Translations under genes and position numbers: made by a program | Part shown: positions 24,137 through 32,253 of the stretch, piece by piece | Numbering within the stretch: position 1 is the stretch's first letter | Layout: each line of letters opens with the position of its first letter | Notes under the pieces: generated by a model | What the model saw: only the letters and a program-made list of their open reading frames with translations | What the model was told of the DNA's origin: nothing | Databases searched by the model: none | NCBI GenBank assembly: GCA_020847975.1 | Contig: JADLBD010000197.1 | Location: forward strand, 1-43,675 | DNA length: 43,675 nucleotides | Source of the DNA: Bryobacterales bacterium | GTDB lineage: Bacteria > Acidobacteriota > Terriglobia > Bryobacterales > Bryobacteraceae | Reading direction: 5' to 3'

Positions 24137-27133
24137 ATGCATCAGGTAGCACGGCCGAAAGAAAATCAAACACCCGGGCAGGAGGCCCGCGAGCGGGTAC
24201 GCTATTACCTCTTCGCCGCCTTCGTGGGCGCTTTGCTGGTTCTCAACGTTACGGGAATCTTCAAGACCGTACTCGGCATTGACACCGCCGCCATCATCAC
24301 TGTACTGGCCGGCTATAAAACTTTCTACAACTCCATCGCCTCGCTGCTCGAAAAGCAGATCACCGCGGATCTGGCCATCTGTGTCGCCGTGGTGGCCGCC
24401 CTCGCCGCCGGCGAGTACATGGCCGCTGCCGAGGCGATGTTCATCATCCTCGTCGGCGAAGGCCTCGAAACCTACGCCGCCGGAAGGACCAACGCCGCCA
24501 TTCGCCGCTTTGCCGGCCAGATGCCCCGCAAAGCGCGTCTGCTCAGGGACGGCGCGGAAGTGGAAGTGAACGTGGAAGACCTCGAGCCGGGCGACCACGT
24601 TCTTGTCAAAGCGGGCGAGCGCATTACGGCCGACGGTATGGTGGCGGTGGGCTTCTCGAGCGTCGACGAAAGCACGATCACCGGGGAAAGCCTGCCCAAG
24701 GACAAGCATCCGGGAGCCGAGGTCTTTTCCGGCACTTTGAACGGGAACGGAATGCTTGAAATCCGCGTCACTCGCGCGGGATCCGAGACCACGCTGGCGC
24801 ACGTGATTCACCTCGTGCGGGAAGCCCGCCAGCGGCAGGCTCCTGTCGAGAGAATGGCCGACCGCTACGCGAAGTTCTTCCTCCCGGCCTTGCTCATTGC
24901 CGCCGCGGGCACATTCTATTTCACACGCGACTGGCTGCGCACCGTCGCGGTCCTGATTGTGGCCTGCCCCTGCGCCCTCATTCTCGCGACGCCCACTGCC
25001 ATGGTGGCGGCCATTGGCGGCCTGGCCCGGCGCGGCATCCTCGTTCGCGGCGGAGCCATCATCCAACTCGCCTCCAAGGTGGACGCGGTGATGTTCGACA
25101 AAACCGGCACCGTTACCGAGGGCCGGTTCGAGATCATCCGCATCCTGGCCCTGGAGGGCGGGGAAGACGACGTGCTCCGCCTTGCCGCCATCGCGGAACG
25201 CGGGTCGGACCACGTGCTCGCCCGGGTCATTGTCGAAGAGGCCCGGGCCAAGGGGCTTTCCATTCCCTCCGTGGAAGACGCGCGCGTGCTTCCCGGTCGC
25301 GGTGTCGAGTGTACCTGGGATGGCCGCGTGCTGCGCGCGGGCAACGCCGCCTACCTCGCCGAGCACGGCGTCACGAGTACGGCCGAGGCTCTCGAAGAAG
25401 CGGACCGCCTGGGAGCCACTGCCGTTCTGGTGGCGGAAGGAACTACGCTGGCGGGCGCCATTCTACTCCGCGACCGTGTCCGTCAGGGCGTCAAAAAGGC
25501 CATCCACCAACTCGATCATCACCTGAACATCCACGAAGTCGTGATGCTCACCGGCGACCGCCGCCGTGCCGCGGAAGTGATCGCCAAAGAGCTTCAGATC
25601 CCGCATGTCGAAGCCGAGTTGCTCCCCGAGCAGAAACTCGAGCGCATCCGCCACATGGCTGCCCACGGCCACACGGTAGCCATGGTGGGCGACGGGATCA
25701 ACGATGCCCCCGCGCTCGCAGCCGCGCACGTCGGCATTGCCGTCTCCGGCGCGAGCGACATCACTGCCGAAGCCGCGGATGTCGTCTACATGGGCGAATC
25801 GCTCGACAAACTGGCGAAAGTATTCGAAGTGAGCCGCCGCGCCATGGCGATTACGTGGCAAAACATCGTCATCTTTGCCGGCGTGGTGAATTTCACCGCC
25901 GTGCTCGCCTGCGCCACCGGCGTTCTCGGCCCGCTGGGAGCCGCGTTCACACACCAACTCTCCTCCTTATTAGTGATGCTTAGCTCGCTGCGGCTTCTTC
26001 AGGTGGAGAAAAAGAAGGGCAAGATCGGCAAACTGCTCCACCAATTGACTCCCCACCATCTCAAACACCGCCTCGATCACCTCGACCTGCGCCACAGGCT
26101 CGTGCATGTTTGGGAAAGAAGGGATGAGTGGAAGCGCCCTGCCTTCGGTGTTCTGGCCGCACTATTTGTACTCAACGGCTTCTATACGCTCGGCCCGGAT
26201 GAAGTCGGAGTGATCGAGCGGTTCGGTAGGAAAGTACTGCCGTACCGCGAACCGGGGCTGCATTACAAGCTGCCGTGGCCTGTCGAGATGCTGACTCGCA
26301 TCCAGGCGCGGCGGACGCGCGCGCTCGAAATCGGATACCGCTCCACCGGCGGCGGCGCCGAGACGGAGCCCGCCGCGTATGAGTGGAACGTCCAGCATCG
26401 TGGCGGGCGCTTCCAGCGCAAACCCGAAGAGTCCCTGGTGCTCACCGGAGATCAGAACATGATCGAAGTCACGGCGACCGTGCACTACCGGCTTTCGCGT
26501 CCCGATGACTATCTGTTCGGGTTGCTCGACGGCGATTCGACGGTACGCGTGGCGGGAGAATCGGCTATTCATTCGGTGATCACCACCACCCGCTTGGACG
26601 ATGTTCTCACCGAGGGCCGCCGCGCCATCGAGGAGCGAATTAAGAAGGAGATGCAGGCGAGGCTGGACCGTTACAAGTCCGGTGTCCAGGTTCTCGTCGT
26701 GAAACTGCTCGACGTGCATCCTTCACTCGAAGTCGTCGATGCGTTCCGCGAAGTGTCGGGAGCCTTCGAGGAAAAGAACCGCCTGATTGACGAGGCGGAA
26801 GGATATCGCAATGAGCAGGTGGCGCTCGCGCGCGGCAGCGCGCAGGCAAGCCTGCTGGCGGCGCAAGGCTATTCGCTGGGACGCAAAAACCGTTCCCTGG
26901 GAGACGCCACGCGGTTCAACGAGCGCGAAGGCGCATTCCGCTCCGCGCCCGGTCCCACGGAATTGCGTCTCTATCTGGAGACGATGGAGCAGGTCCTGCC
27001 CGGCAAGCGGAAGATGATTGTCGATGCGGGCAAAGGGCGGCGCCATCTGATGCTGCTCGAGGATGGGGTTGAGATCGCGGCGCCGGCCATGCCATTCGTG
27101 GCACCCACCCGGCCGCCGAGGGAAGAGGAGTAG
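24137..27133 (+). CDS. P1B-type metal ATPase fused to an HflK-like SPFH domain
   Basis: A 998-residue fusion. Residues 1-635 are a heavy-metal P-type ATPase without N-terminal metal domain: membrane pairs near 22-43, 51-72 and 77-110, 'TGES' at 182-185, the metal-site 'CPC' at 277-279, phosphorylated Asp321 in 'DKTGT', 'GDGINDAP' from 518, and two last helices ending 'HQLSSLLVMLSSLRLL'. The P1B 'HP' signature is changed to 'SDHVLA'. A His-rich amphipathic linker (about 637-660, seven His) follows, then a membrane helix near 669-686 and an HflK/prohibitin domain ('GPDEVGVIERFGRKV', 'VLTGDQNMIEV', 'YRLSRPDDYLF', 'LYLETMEQVLPGKRKMIVD'). ATG 24137 follows AAGGAG. The frame is continuous with no sign of an artificial join. 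It is first of four coupled genes. The metal is unknown; CPC favours Cu, Zn, Cd or Pb. Confidence 0.93.
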   Translation: MHQVARPKENQTPGQEARERVRYYLFAAFVGALLVLNVTGIFKTVLGIDTAAIITVLAGYKTFYNSIASLLEKQITADLAICVAVVAALAAGEYMAAAEAMFIILVGEGLETYAAGRTNAAIRRFAGQMPRKARLLRDGAEVEVNVEDLEPGDHVLVKAGERITADGMVAVGFSSVDESTITGESLPKDKHPGAEVFSGTLNGNGMLEIRVTRAGSETTLAHVIHLVREARQRQAPVERMADRYAKFFLPALLIAAAGTFYFTRDWLRTVAVLIVACPCALILATPTAMVAAIGGLARRGILVRGGAIIQLASKVDAVMFDKTGTVTEGRFEIIRILALEGGEDDVLRLAAIAERGSDHVLARVIVEEARAKGLSIPSVEDARVLPGRGVECTWDGRVLRAGNAAYLAEHGVTSTAEALEEADRLGATAVLVAEGTTLAGAILLRDRVRQGVKKAIHQLDHHLNIHEVVMLTGDRRRAAEVIAKELQIPHVEAELLPEQKLERIRHMAAHGHTVAMVGDGINDAPALAAAHVGIAVSGASDITAEAADVVYMGESLDKLAKVFEVSRRAMAITWQNIVIFAGVVNFTAVLACATGVLGPLGAAFTHQLSSLLVMLSSLRLLQVEKKKGKIGKLLHQLTPHHLKHRLDHLDLRHRLVHVWERRDEWKRPAFGVLAALFVLNGFYTLGPDEVGVIERFGRKVLPYREPGLHYKLPWPVEMLTRIQARRTRALEIGYRSTGGGAETEPAAYEWNVQHRGGRFQRKPEESLVLTGDQNMIEVTATVHYRLSRPDDYLFGLLDGDSTVRVAGESAIHSVITTTRLDDVLTEGRRAIEERIKKEMQARLDRYKSGVQVLVVKLLDVHPSLEVVDAFREVSGAFEEKNRLIDEAEGYRNEQVALARGSAQASLLAAQGYSLGRKNRSLGDATRFNEREGAFRSAPGPTELRLYLETMEQVLPGKRKMIVDAGKGRRHLMLLEDGVEIAAPAMPFVAPTRPPREEE

Positions 27134-27139
27134 TTCGAG

Positions 27140-28027
27140 ATGTTGGAAAAGTATCGGCGATATTATCCGGCCGCGGGCGCTTTCGCCTTGTTGCTCCTGG
27201 TCTGGCTGTCGTTTTACACCGTGCGGGAGACCGAGTTCGTCCTCATCACGCAGTTCGGAAGACCCGTTTACGCGGAGCGCGATGCGGGCCTGCATATGAA
27301 GTGGTTCTTTCAGACCGCCAACTACTTCGACAAGCGTCTGCGCATTTACAATCCGCGCCCCTCGGAATTTCTTACTCGCGACAAGAAGAACCTCGTAATT
27401 GAAAGCTACGTCGCCTGGAAGATTCAGGACCCGCAAAGGTTCGTCGAAACCGTGGGAGATCCCGTTGCCGCCGAGATGCGGCTGCACGACATCGTGTGGT
27501 CCGGACTTTCCGCGGCCCTCGGAACGCATGATCTCGAATCCCTGATTTCGACAAACCTCGACTCTGTGAAGGCGAAGGAAATGCTCGATCAGCTATCCAA
27601 CGACACCGACAAGCGCGCTCTCGCCGGTTACGGTATCCAGGTCGTGGATGTTCGCATCAAGCGCATCAACCTGCCGGACCAGAACAAGCAAAGCGTTTAC
27701 GCGCGCATGCGCGCCGAGCGCGAAAGGATCGCCCGCCAGTACCGCGCCGAAGGGGAAGAGCAGGCCCTGCGCATCCGCGCCGATGCCGACCGCCAGAAGG
27801 AAGAGATCCTGTCGCTTGCTTATAAGGATGCGGAGAAAACGCGCGGCGAGGGAGACGCGGAAGCTACCCGGACTTACAGCCAGGCTTACTCCCGCAATCC
27901 CCGGTTCTATAAGTTGCTGCGAACTCTCGAGGCCTATAAGAAAGTGCTGGATGATAAAACCACGGCTATCCTGAGTTCGGATTCGGAATTGTTGAAGGTC
28001 TTCATGCGGGGAGAGACAGCGCAATGA
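27140..28027 (+). CDS. hflC: HflC-type SPFH membrane protein
   Basis: A 295-residue stomatin/prohibitin-family protein with one N-terminal membrane helix (about 10-28), then the HflC-like sequence 'VRETEFVLITQFGRPV', 'DKRLRIYNPRPSEFLTRDKK' and 'NLVIESYVAWKIQDP', and a long charged coiled-coil ('RMRAERERIARQYRAEGEEQ', then 'DADRQKEEILSLAYKDAEKT'). In E. coli HflC and HflK form a large periplasmic cage around the FtsH protease. Here it lies 6 bases after the ATPase-HflK fusion and overlaps the following hflK by ATGA, so it probably assembles with both HflK-like partners. No ftsH gene is in the window. Confidence 0.92.
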   Translation: MLEKYRRYYPAAGAFALLLLVWLSFYTVRETEFVLITQFGRPVYAERDAGLHMKWFFQTANYFDKRLRIYNPRPSEFLTRDKKNLVIESYVAWKIQDPQRFVETVGDPVAAEMRLHDIVWSGLSAALGTHDLESLISTNLDSVKAKEMLDQLSNDTDKRALAGYGIQVVDVRIKRINLPDQNKQSVYARMRAERERIARQYRAEGEEQALRIRADADRQKEEILSLAYKDAEKTRGEGDAEATRTYSQAYSRNPRFYKLLRTLEAYKKVLDDKTTAILSSDSELLKVFMRGETAQ

Positions 28028-28998
28028 AGCTGCTCGATGCCGAGCCTGGGCTCCTCGCCCCCGCGGCTCCCCAGGGCGAATGGACCCGCCGCCGGAAAAT
28101 TGCGGCAGGCGTGGTGGCGCTATGGCTGCTCACCAGCGTCTACATCGTGGCGGCGGATCAGCAGGCCGTGGTGACGCGTTTCGGAGCAGTAGTGGAACCG
28201 CGCGTTATGCCGGGGATTCACTTGAGCCTTCCCTGGCCCCTCGATCGCGTCACGAAGTTGAAGGTGCGGCAATTGCAGCGCCTGGTGATCGGCGGATCGC
28301 TGCCGGATACCGTCACTGGCCGCTTACAACCTTTGATTTCCCAGTTTCTCACCGGGGACCAGAACATCATTCATATGCGCGTCGTAGTGCAGTATTCCGT
28401 AGGCATTCCGGCAGACTATCTTTTTCGATCCGAGGATGTGGGCAAGTTGATCACATCAGCGGTGGACGCCGAGCTAGCGCGGCGAATTGCCGCCCGTTCT
28501 GTAGATGCCGTGCTCACCACCGAGAAAGCCGCCATTCAGGAAGAAGTGCGCGCCGCCGCCCAAAAGGTGATCAACGATTACCGCGCCGGAGTGCTGCTGG
28601 CCAGCGTCAACATCGAATCCGCCTCGCCGCCTCCGGAAGCAGCGGACGCGTTTCGCGATGTCGCCAGCGCGCGCGCCGACTCCGCCCGTATCGTCAATGA
28701 GGCTCAGGGCTATGCCAACGATGTCATCCCCAAGGCGCGCGGCCAGGCCCAGCAGATGCTCGAATCGTCCATGGCATACAAGGAGAAGAAGATCAACGAG
28801 GCCATTGGTGACGCCGCCCGGTTCACGCAGGTGGCCGCCGAGTATGCCAAGGCGTCTGATGTGAATGGACGCCGCATCTACATGGAGACCATGGAAGAGA
28901 TCCTGCCTCGCATCAGGAAGCTGATTGTCGACAAAAACGGAAATCTCGATCTGACCATCATCCGCAAAGGCAGCCCCCCGCCCGGAGAGAAGAAGTGA
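28024..28998 (+). CDS. hflK: HflK-type SPFH membrane protein
   Basis: A 324-residue HflK-like protein with a proline-rich cytoplasmic start, one membrane helix near 25-44 ('KIAAGVVALWLLTSVYIVAA'), the SPFH core ('ADQQAVVTRFGAVVEPRVMP', 'FLTGDQNIIHMRVVVQYSV') and a coiled-coil tail ('DSARIVNEAQGYANDVIPKA'), ending with 'IYMETMEEILPRIRKLIVD'. It resembles the C-terminal part of the ATPase fusion ('LTGDQN', 'METMEQVLP'), so the locus carries two HflK modules for one HflC. Start ATG 28024 overlaps the hflC stop; its own stop overlaps the next GTG (GTGA). Confidence 0.92.
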   Translation: MKLLDAEPGLLAPAAPQGEWTRRRKIAAGVVALWLLTSVYIVAADQQAVVTRFGAVVEPRVMPGIHLSLPWPLDRVTKLKVRQLQRLVIGGSLPDTVTGRLQPLISQFLTGDQNIIHMRVVVQYSVGIPADYLFRSEDVGKLITSAVDAELARRIAARSVDAVLTTEKAAIQEEVRAAAQKVINDYRAGVLLASVNIESASPPPEAADAFRDVASARADSARIVNEAQGYANDVIPKARGQAQQMLESSMAYKEKKINEAIGDAARFTQVAAEYAKASDVNGRRIYMETMEEILPRIRKLIVDKNGNLDLTIIRKGSPPPGEKK

Positions 28999-29498
28999 CC
29001 AGGGAGCGCAAGGCGCAAATCCTCACTGGCTTGCTGATGGCGGCCGCGCTCGCAGTCGCCGCTTATCGCAAAGGAGCGTTCGCTTCCGTGGATTGGTCGC
29101 GGTGGGCGCCGCCTGCGCAGGTGAAGACAGAGCAGACGCCCCAGGATGTGATCTACGGAATGCTCGATGCCGCGCGGGACGGCAAGGTTGCCGGTTACCT
29201 CTCGTTCTACACCGGGCAAATGGAGGAGTTGCTGCGCAAATCGATCGCCGAGCAGGGCGAGCCGGCCTTCGCGAAATATCTGCGCGATACGAATGCGCCC
29301 ATCAAGGGAGTCGCTCTCCAGGAACCTCAGCCGCTCACCGATCGCGAGATGAAGGTGAAGGTGGAGTACGTGTTCGCGGATCGCAACGAAGTCCAATGGA
29401 TGTTCGTCGAGAAAGTAGCAGGCAAGTGGAAGATCGCCCGCGTCGATTCGAGTGAGCGCATCAAGACCCTGGTGCCGTACGGAACCCCGGTTCAATGA
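28995..29498 (+). CDS. Small membrane-anchored protein ending the SPFH operon
   Basis: A 167-residue protein with an N-terminal helix ('ILTGLLMAAALAVAAYRKGA') and an outside-facing domain whose pattern ('TPQDVIYGMLDAARDGKVAG', 'YLSFYTGQMEELL', 'MKVKVEYVFADRNEVQWMFV', 'KVAGKWKIARVDSSERI') suggests the NTF2/DUF4878-like alpha+beta fold: helices followed by long antiparallel strands. I do not recognise a named family. It starts at GTG 28995, overlapping the hflK stop by four bases, so it is made together with the SPFH proteins and is a likely accessory subunit of the complex. The end of the operon is convergent with the DUF4157 gene; a short CAGTC/GACTG stem at 29521-29535 is only a weak terminator candidate. 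Confidence 0.8.
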   Translation: MTRERKAQILTGLLMAAALAVAAYRKGAFASVDWSRWAPPAQVKTEQTPQDVIYGMLDAARDGKVAGYLSFYTGQMEELLRKSIAEQGEPAFAKYLRDTNAPIKGVALQEPQPLTDREMKVKVEYVFADRNEVQWMFVEKVAGKWKIARVDSSERIKTLVPYGTPVQ

Positions 29499-29527
29499 AT
29501 CAGCGATTCCCCATCACCCGCAGTCCG

Positions 29528-30508
29528 TCAGACTGATAACGAATCGAGTTCGTAAGCAAAATCAGCGTACGAGTATGTGTTATCCAAAGCGTCGCTCGGC
29601 GAAAGCGACGAGGGACACCCTGCCGTGCTGCAGGCGCCGCACCCCGTCTCCTCGTCGTCCAGGTGCGAAGCGTAGTGGGTCATCTCATGGAGGATGAGCG
29701 ATGCGTTGCAGGGCAGCGTGTAGCCGCTCATGTGATTGATGCACAGATGCAGGTTGGGATTGATGCCGATATAGCGTAGCCGGTCCCGCACATAGGCCGC
29801 TTCGTCTTCCGAACAGTCGTGTTCGCACTCGTAAACATAGTCATTGGCGTCAATCACCGCCTGAACCGCCTGGAACACTCCGAGGATGGTCGCCACCGGC
29901 GGCGACGACGTCATGAAATACTTCGGAAACAGCGCGCTCACCGCGGAATCAATGGGCGATGCGCTGAGAACGCGAATCGCTTTGGCCACCATCTGCCGCA
30001 TCCGGCCGTCCCCAGGCCAGACAACTCCCCGCAGGTCCGAATCCGTACAACTGCTGTCATGGCCATAACGCTGGATGACACCCGCTCCGGGCGCCGCTCC
30101 CTCACTCTGCTGTACAACGTGAGTCAGTTCGTGCGCCAGCAGACGCCGTCCCTTTAGTGTAAAAGGCTGGTATTGGTCGGACGCAAACACGACGTGATCC
30201 CCGGACGTGTACGCATCGGCATCGAGCACACGAGCCGATTCAGCCGCCGATGCATCCGTGTGGATACGGACGGAGGAAAAATCATACCCCAGGCGCGCTC
30301 CCAACCTGGTTTTGCTGTCCGGATCCAACGGACGGCCGGGGGAACTGAGCACCTGTTCTACCGCGCCCTGCGCCTTGCCGGAAAGCGACTGCAAGGCGGC
30401 GCGATTGCCCATGGATGTCTGCTGTAGGTGGTGTTGGGCGCGGCCTGGATTCACCTTCGAATGCACACCGGCCTTCGCCCTTGATCTCGCGACGCGCTGC
30501 GCGAACAT
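29528..30508 (-). CDS. DUF4157 protein with a second, M35-like metallopeptidase domain
   Basis: A 326-residue protein with two zinc-peptidase signatures. Residues about 55-135 are DUF4157: 'LGARLGYDFSSVRIHTDASA', 'GDHVVFASDQY' and 'LLAHELTHVVQQ' (HExxH at 126-130). The C-terminal domain has 'LILHEMTHYASHLDD' (HExxH at 274-278) followed by 'SDALDNTYSYADFAYEL', resembling the aspzincin/M35 ending. It also has eight or more cysteines after 150, suggesting disulfides outside the cytoplasm. There is no classical signal peptide. DUF4157 proteins are often cargo of contractile injection systems (eCIS), but no such genes are in the window. ATG 30508 is preceded by TATAAT at 30517-30522, 8 bases away. 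Confidence 0.88.
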   Translation of the reverse strand: MFAQRVARSRAKAGVHSKVNPGRAQHHLQQTSMGNRAALQSLSGKAQGAVEQVLSSPGRPLDPDSKTRLGARLGYDFSSVRIHTDASAAESARVLDADAYTSGDHVVFASDQYQPFTLKGRRLLAHELTHVVQQSEGAAPGAGVIQRYGHDSSCTDSDLRGVVWPGDGRMRQMVAKAIRVLSASPIDSAVSALFPKYFMTSSPPVATILGVFQAVQAVIDANDYVYECEHDCSEDEAAYVRDRLRYIGINPNLHLCINHMSGYTLPCNASLILHEMTHYASHLDDEETGCGACSTAGCPSSLSPSDALDNTYSYADFAYELDSLSV

Positions 30509-30516
30509 AATGCGCC

Positions 30517-30522
30517 ATTATA
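30517..30522 (-). promoter_or_regulatory. -10 element of the DUF4157 gene
   Basis: A perfect TATAAT on the minus strand, 8 bases before the ATG at 30508, so the mRNA would be leaderless or nearly so. Confidence 0.5.
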
Positions 30523-30575
30523 CAGACTCCGGTAAAATGAAACCACCGTAACTACAGCAGCTACAGGAGAACGCA

Positions 30576-31934
30576 ATGGACATCACCCCCTCCCGCCGCC
30601 GGTTCCTTCAGGCAAGCGCCGCCCTCGCCACCAGCGCCTTCCCCATCCTCGGCGCCAATGACCGTATTCAACTCGGCCTTGTCGGCCTCGGCGGCCGCGG
30701 CAACGATCACATGAAGTTCTACGGCACACTGGACACCGATTGCCGCATCGCTGCTGTCTGTGACGTGAACCAGGCCGCCCGTGAACGCGCCGTCTCGAGG
30801 ATTCAGAAAGAGAAAGGGCATTCTCCCAAGGACTATTCCGACATGCGGACGATGTTCGAATCGAAGGATATCGACGCCGTCTCCATCGCAACGCCGAACC
30901 ACTGGCATGCGCTCGCCGCCATCTGGGCCTGCCAGGCAGGCAAGGATGTCTACGTCGAGAAGCCGGCCAGCCACAACATCTTCGAGAGCCGCAAGATGGT
31001 GGAGACGGCCCGCAGATACAATCGCATGGTCCAGGTGGGATCGCAGAGCCGTTCCATCCCGCACAAGATGCGCGCCATTCAACTGATACATGAAGGCATC
31101 ATCGGCCAGGTCTACCAGGCGCGCGCGTTGTGTTTCCGCCGGCGGTTCTCCATCGGACATTCCCCTGACGAAGCTGTGCCCGCCGGCCTCGATTGGGACA
31201 TCTTCCTCGGTCCGGCGCAGTGGAAGCCGTACAGCAAAAACAAGTTCGCCTACAACTGGCACTGGTTCTGGGACACCGGCAACGGCGACATCGGCAACCA
31301 GGGCGTCCATGAAATGGATATCGCGCTTTGGGGCCTCGGCCGCACCGGTTGGCCCGCCGCTGTGAGTTCCACCGGAGGAAAGTACGTCTGGAAAGACGAC
31401 CAGGAAACGCCCAACACCCAGCAGAGTTCCTTTGATTTCGGCGATGCGGAACTCACCTTCGATGTCCGCAATCTCCCCACTCCTCCCGAGGCCATGGTTC
31501 CCTTCACCGGACCGAACTACGTCGGCAACATTTTCTTCGGCGACCTCGGATTCCTAACCGTGGATCATACCGGTTTTCGCGTCTACAAGAGCACCGCGGG
31601 TAACATCAGCGGCGATGCCGCGCGCGGCGCGGGGGCGGGAAGCAAGGAACGATACGAAAAAACGATGGACGAGAAGGGATCAGGCGAGGACACCGTGCCT
31701 CATATGAAAAACTTTTTCGATGCCATCCGCGCGCGGAATCATAAGTTGCTCCATGCCGAGATCGCCATCGGAGCCCGTTCGGCTGCGTTCTGCCATCTGG
31801 CGAATATCTCCTACCGCGTGGGCCATTCGTTGCACGTAAATCAGTCCGCGGGCCGCTTCCTCGGCGATGATGAGGCCAATTCTCTGCTCACGCGTAACTA
31901 TCGCGCGCCTTACGTGGTGCCCGAAAAAGTGTAA
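30576..31934 (+). CDS. Tat-exported Gfo/Idh/MocA oxidoreductase
   Basis: A 452-residue NAD(P)-dependent oxidoreductase. It begins with a twin-arginine signal ('SRRRFLQASAALATSAFP'), then the Rossmann motif 'LGLVGLGGRG', 'AVCDVN', 'DAVSIATPNHWHALAAIWAC' and 'GKDVYVEKPASHN' (the conserved EKP lysine), and the substrate domain with 'NWHWFWDTGNGDIGNQGVHE'. Such Tat-exported members are abundant in Acidobacteria and Planctomycetes and usually act on sugars or glycosides in the periplasm with a tightly bound cofactor. ATG 30576 follows an 'AGGAG' site. The exact substrate is unknown. A strong terminator follows. Confidence 0.95.
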   Translation: MDITPSRRRFLQASAALATSAFPILGANDRIQLGLVGLGGRGNDHMKFYGTLDTDCRIAAVCDVNQAARERAVSRIQKEKGHSPKDYSDMRTMFESKDIDAVSIATPNHWHALAAIWACQAGKDVYVEKPASHNIFESRKMVETARRYNRMVQVGSQSRSIPHKMRAIQLIHEGIIGQVYQARALCFRRRFSIGHSPDEAVPAGLDWDIFLGPAQWKPYSKNKFAYNWHWFWDTGNGDIGNQGVHEMDIALWGLGRTGWPAAVSSTGGKYVWKDDQETPNTQQSSFDFGDAELTFDVRNLPTPPEAMVPFTGPNYVGNIFFGDLGFLTVDHTGFRVYKSTAGNISGDAARGAGAGSKERYEKTMDEKGSGEDTVPHMKNFFDAIRARNHKLLHAEIAIGARSAAFCHLANISYRVGHSLHVNQSAGRFLGDDEANSLLTRNYRAPYVVPEKV

Positions 31935-31967
31935 CGCCCCGGAGGGAGGATTGCTCCCGCCGGGGCG
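31935..31967. terminator. Strong hairpin between convergent genes
   Basis: It begins one base after the stop at 31934. Outer arms CGCCCCGG (31935-31942) and CCGGGGCG (31960-31967) and inner arms GGGAG and CTCCC pair around a 5-base loop. There is a weak T-run (GTTTTCG) about 8 bases further. It probably serves both the oxidoreductase gene and the convergent sortase operon. Confidence 0.75.
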
Positions 31968-31983
31968 ATTCCCGTTTTCGCGA

Positions 31984-32241
31984 TTAGAGGCGCGCAATCG
32001 CATGACCCGCGCTCACAACGCCTTTTCCCAGTTCAGCGACCGGCCAGCCTACTCCGCGCGCCGCCTGATGCCCGGTCCAGGCGGCGGATTTCCCGGTATC
32101 CACGGCGGCGACATGTAGCCCGTGACCTGTGGCCTCGGCGGCCCGTACGAACGAGTTCCCGCAATGTTGCCGCGTCGTGGCGGCGGAGGCAAAAGTCACG
32201 GAAGCAAACAACAAAGCAAACAGCGCAAGTGTGTAACGCAT
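31984..32241 (-). CDS. Small secreted protein of the sortase operon
   Basis: An 85-residue protein, with a clean signal peptide (MRYTLALFALLFASVTFASA) and a short mature part rich in Ala, Gly and His ('GHGLHVAAVDTGKSAAWTGH') with a repeated 'G[HK]' pattern. I do not recognise a family, and there is no sortase signal of its own. It follows the sortase gene by 12 bases on the same strand and is likely the last gene of the operon. It could be a soluble periplasmic or extracellular partner. Its convergent neighbour ends at a shared terminator. Confidence 0.7.
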   Translation of the reverse strand: MRYTLALFALLFASVTFASAATTRQHCGNSFVRAAEATGHGLHVAAVDTGKSAAWTGHQAARGVGWPVAELGKGVVSAGHAIARL

Positions 32242-32253
32242 GAGAATTCTCCT

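Noticed and set aside
24137..29498. FtsH-HflKC operon in the usual sense
   Set aside because: No ftsH, hflX or hfq gene is present; the leading gene is a metal ATPase instead.
29521..29535. Rho-independent terminator after the SPFH operon
   Set aside because: The CAGTC/GACTG stem is only 5 bp, has no T-run and overlaps the end of the DUF4157 gene.
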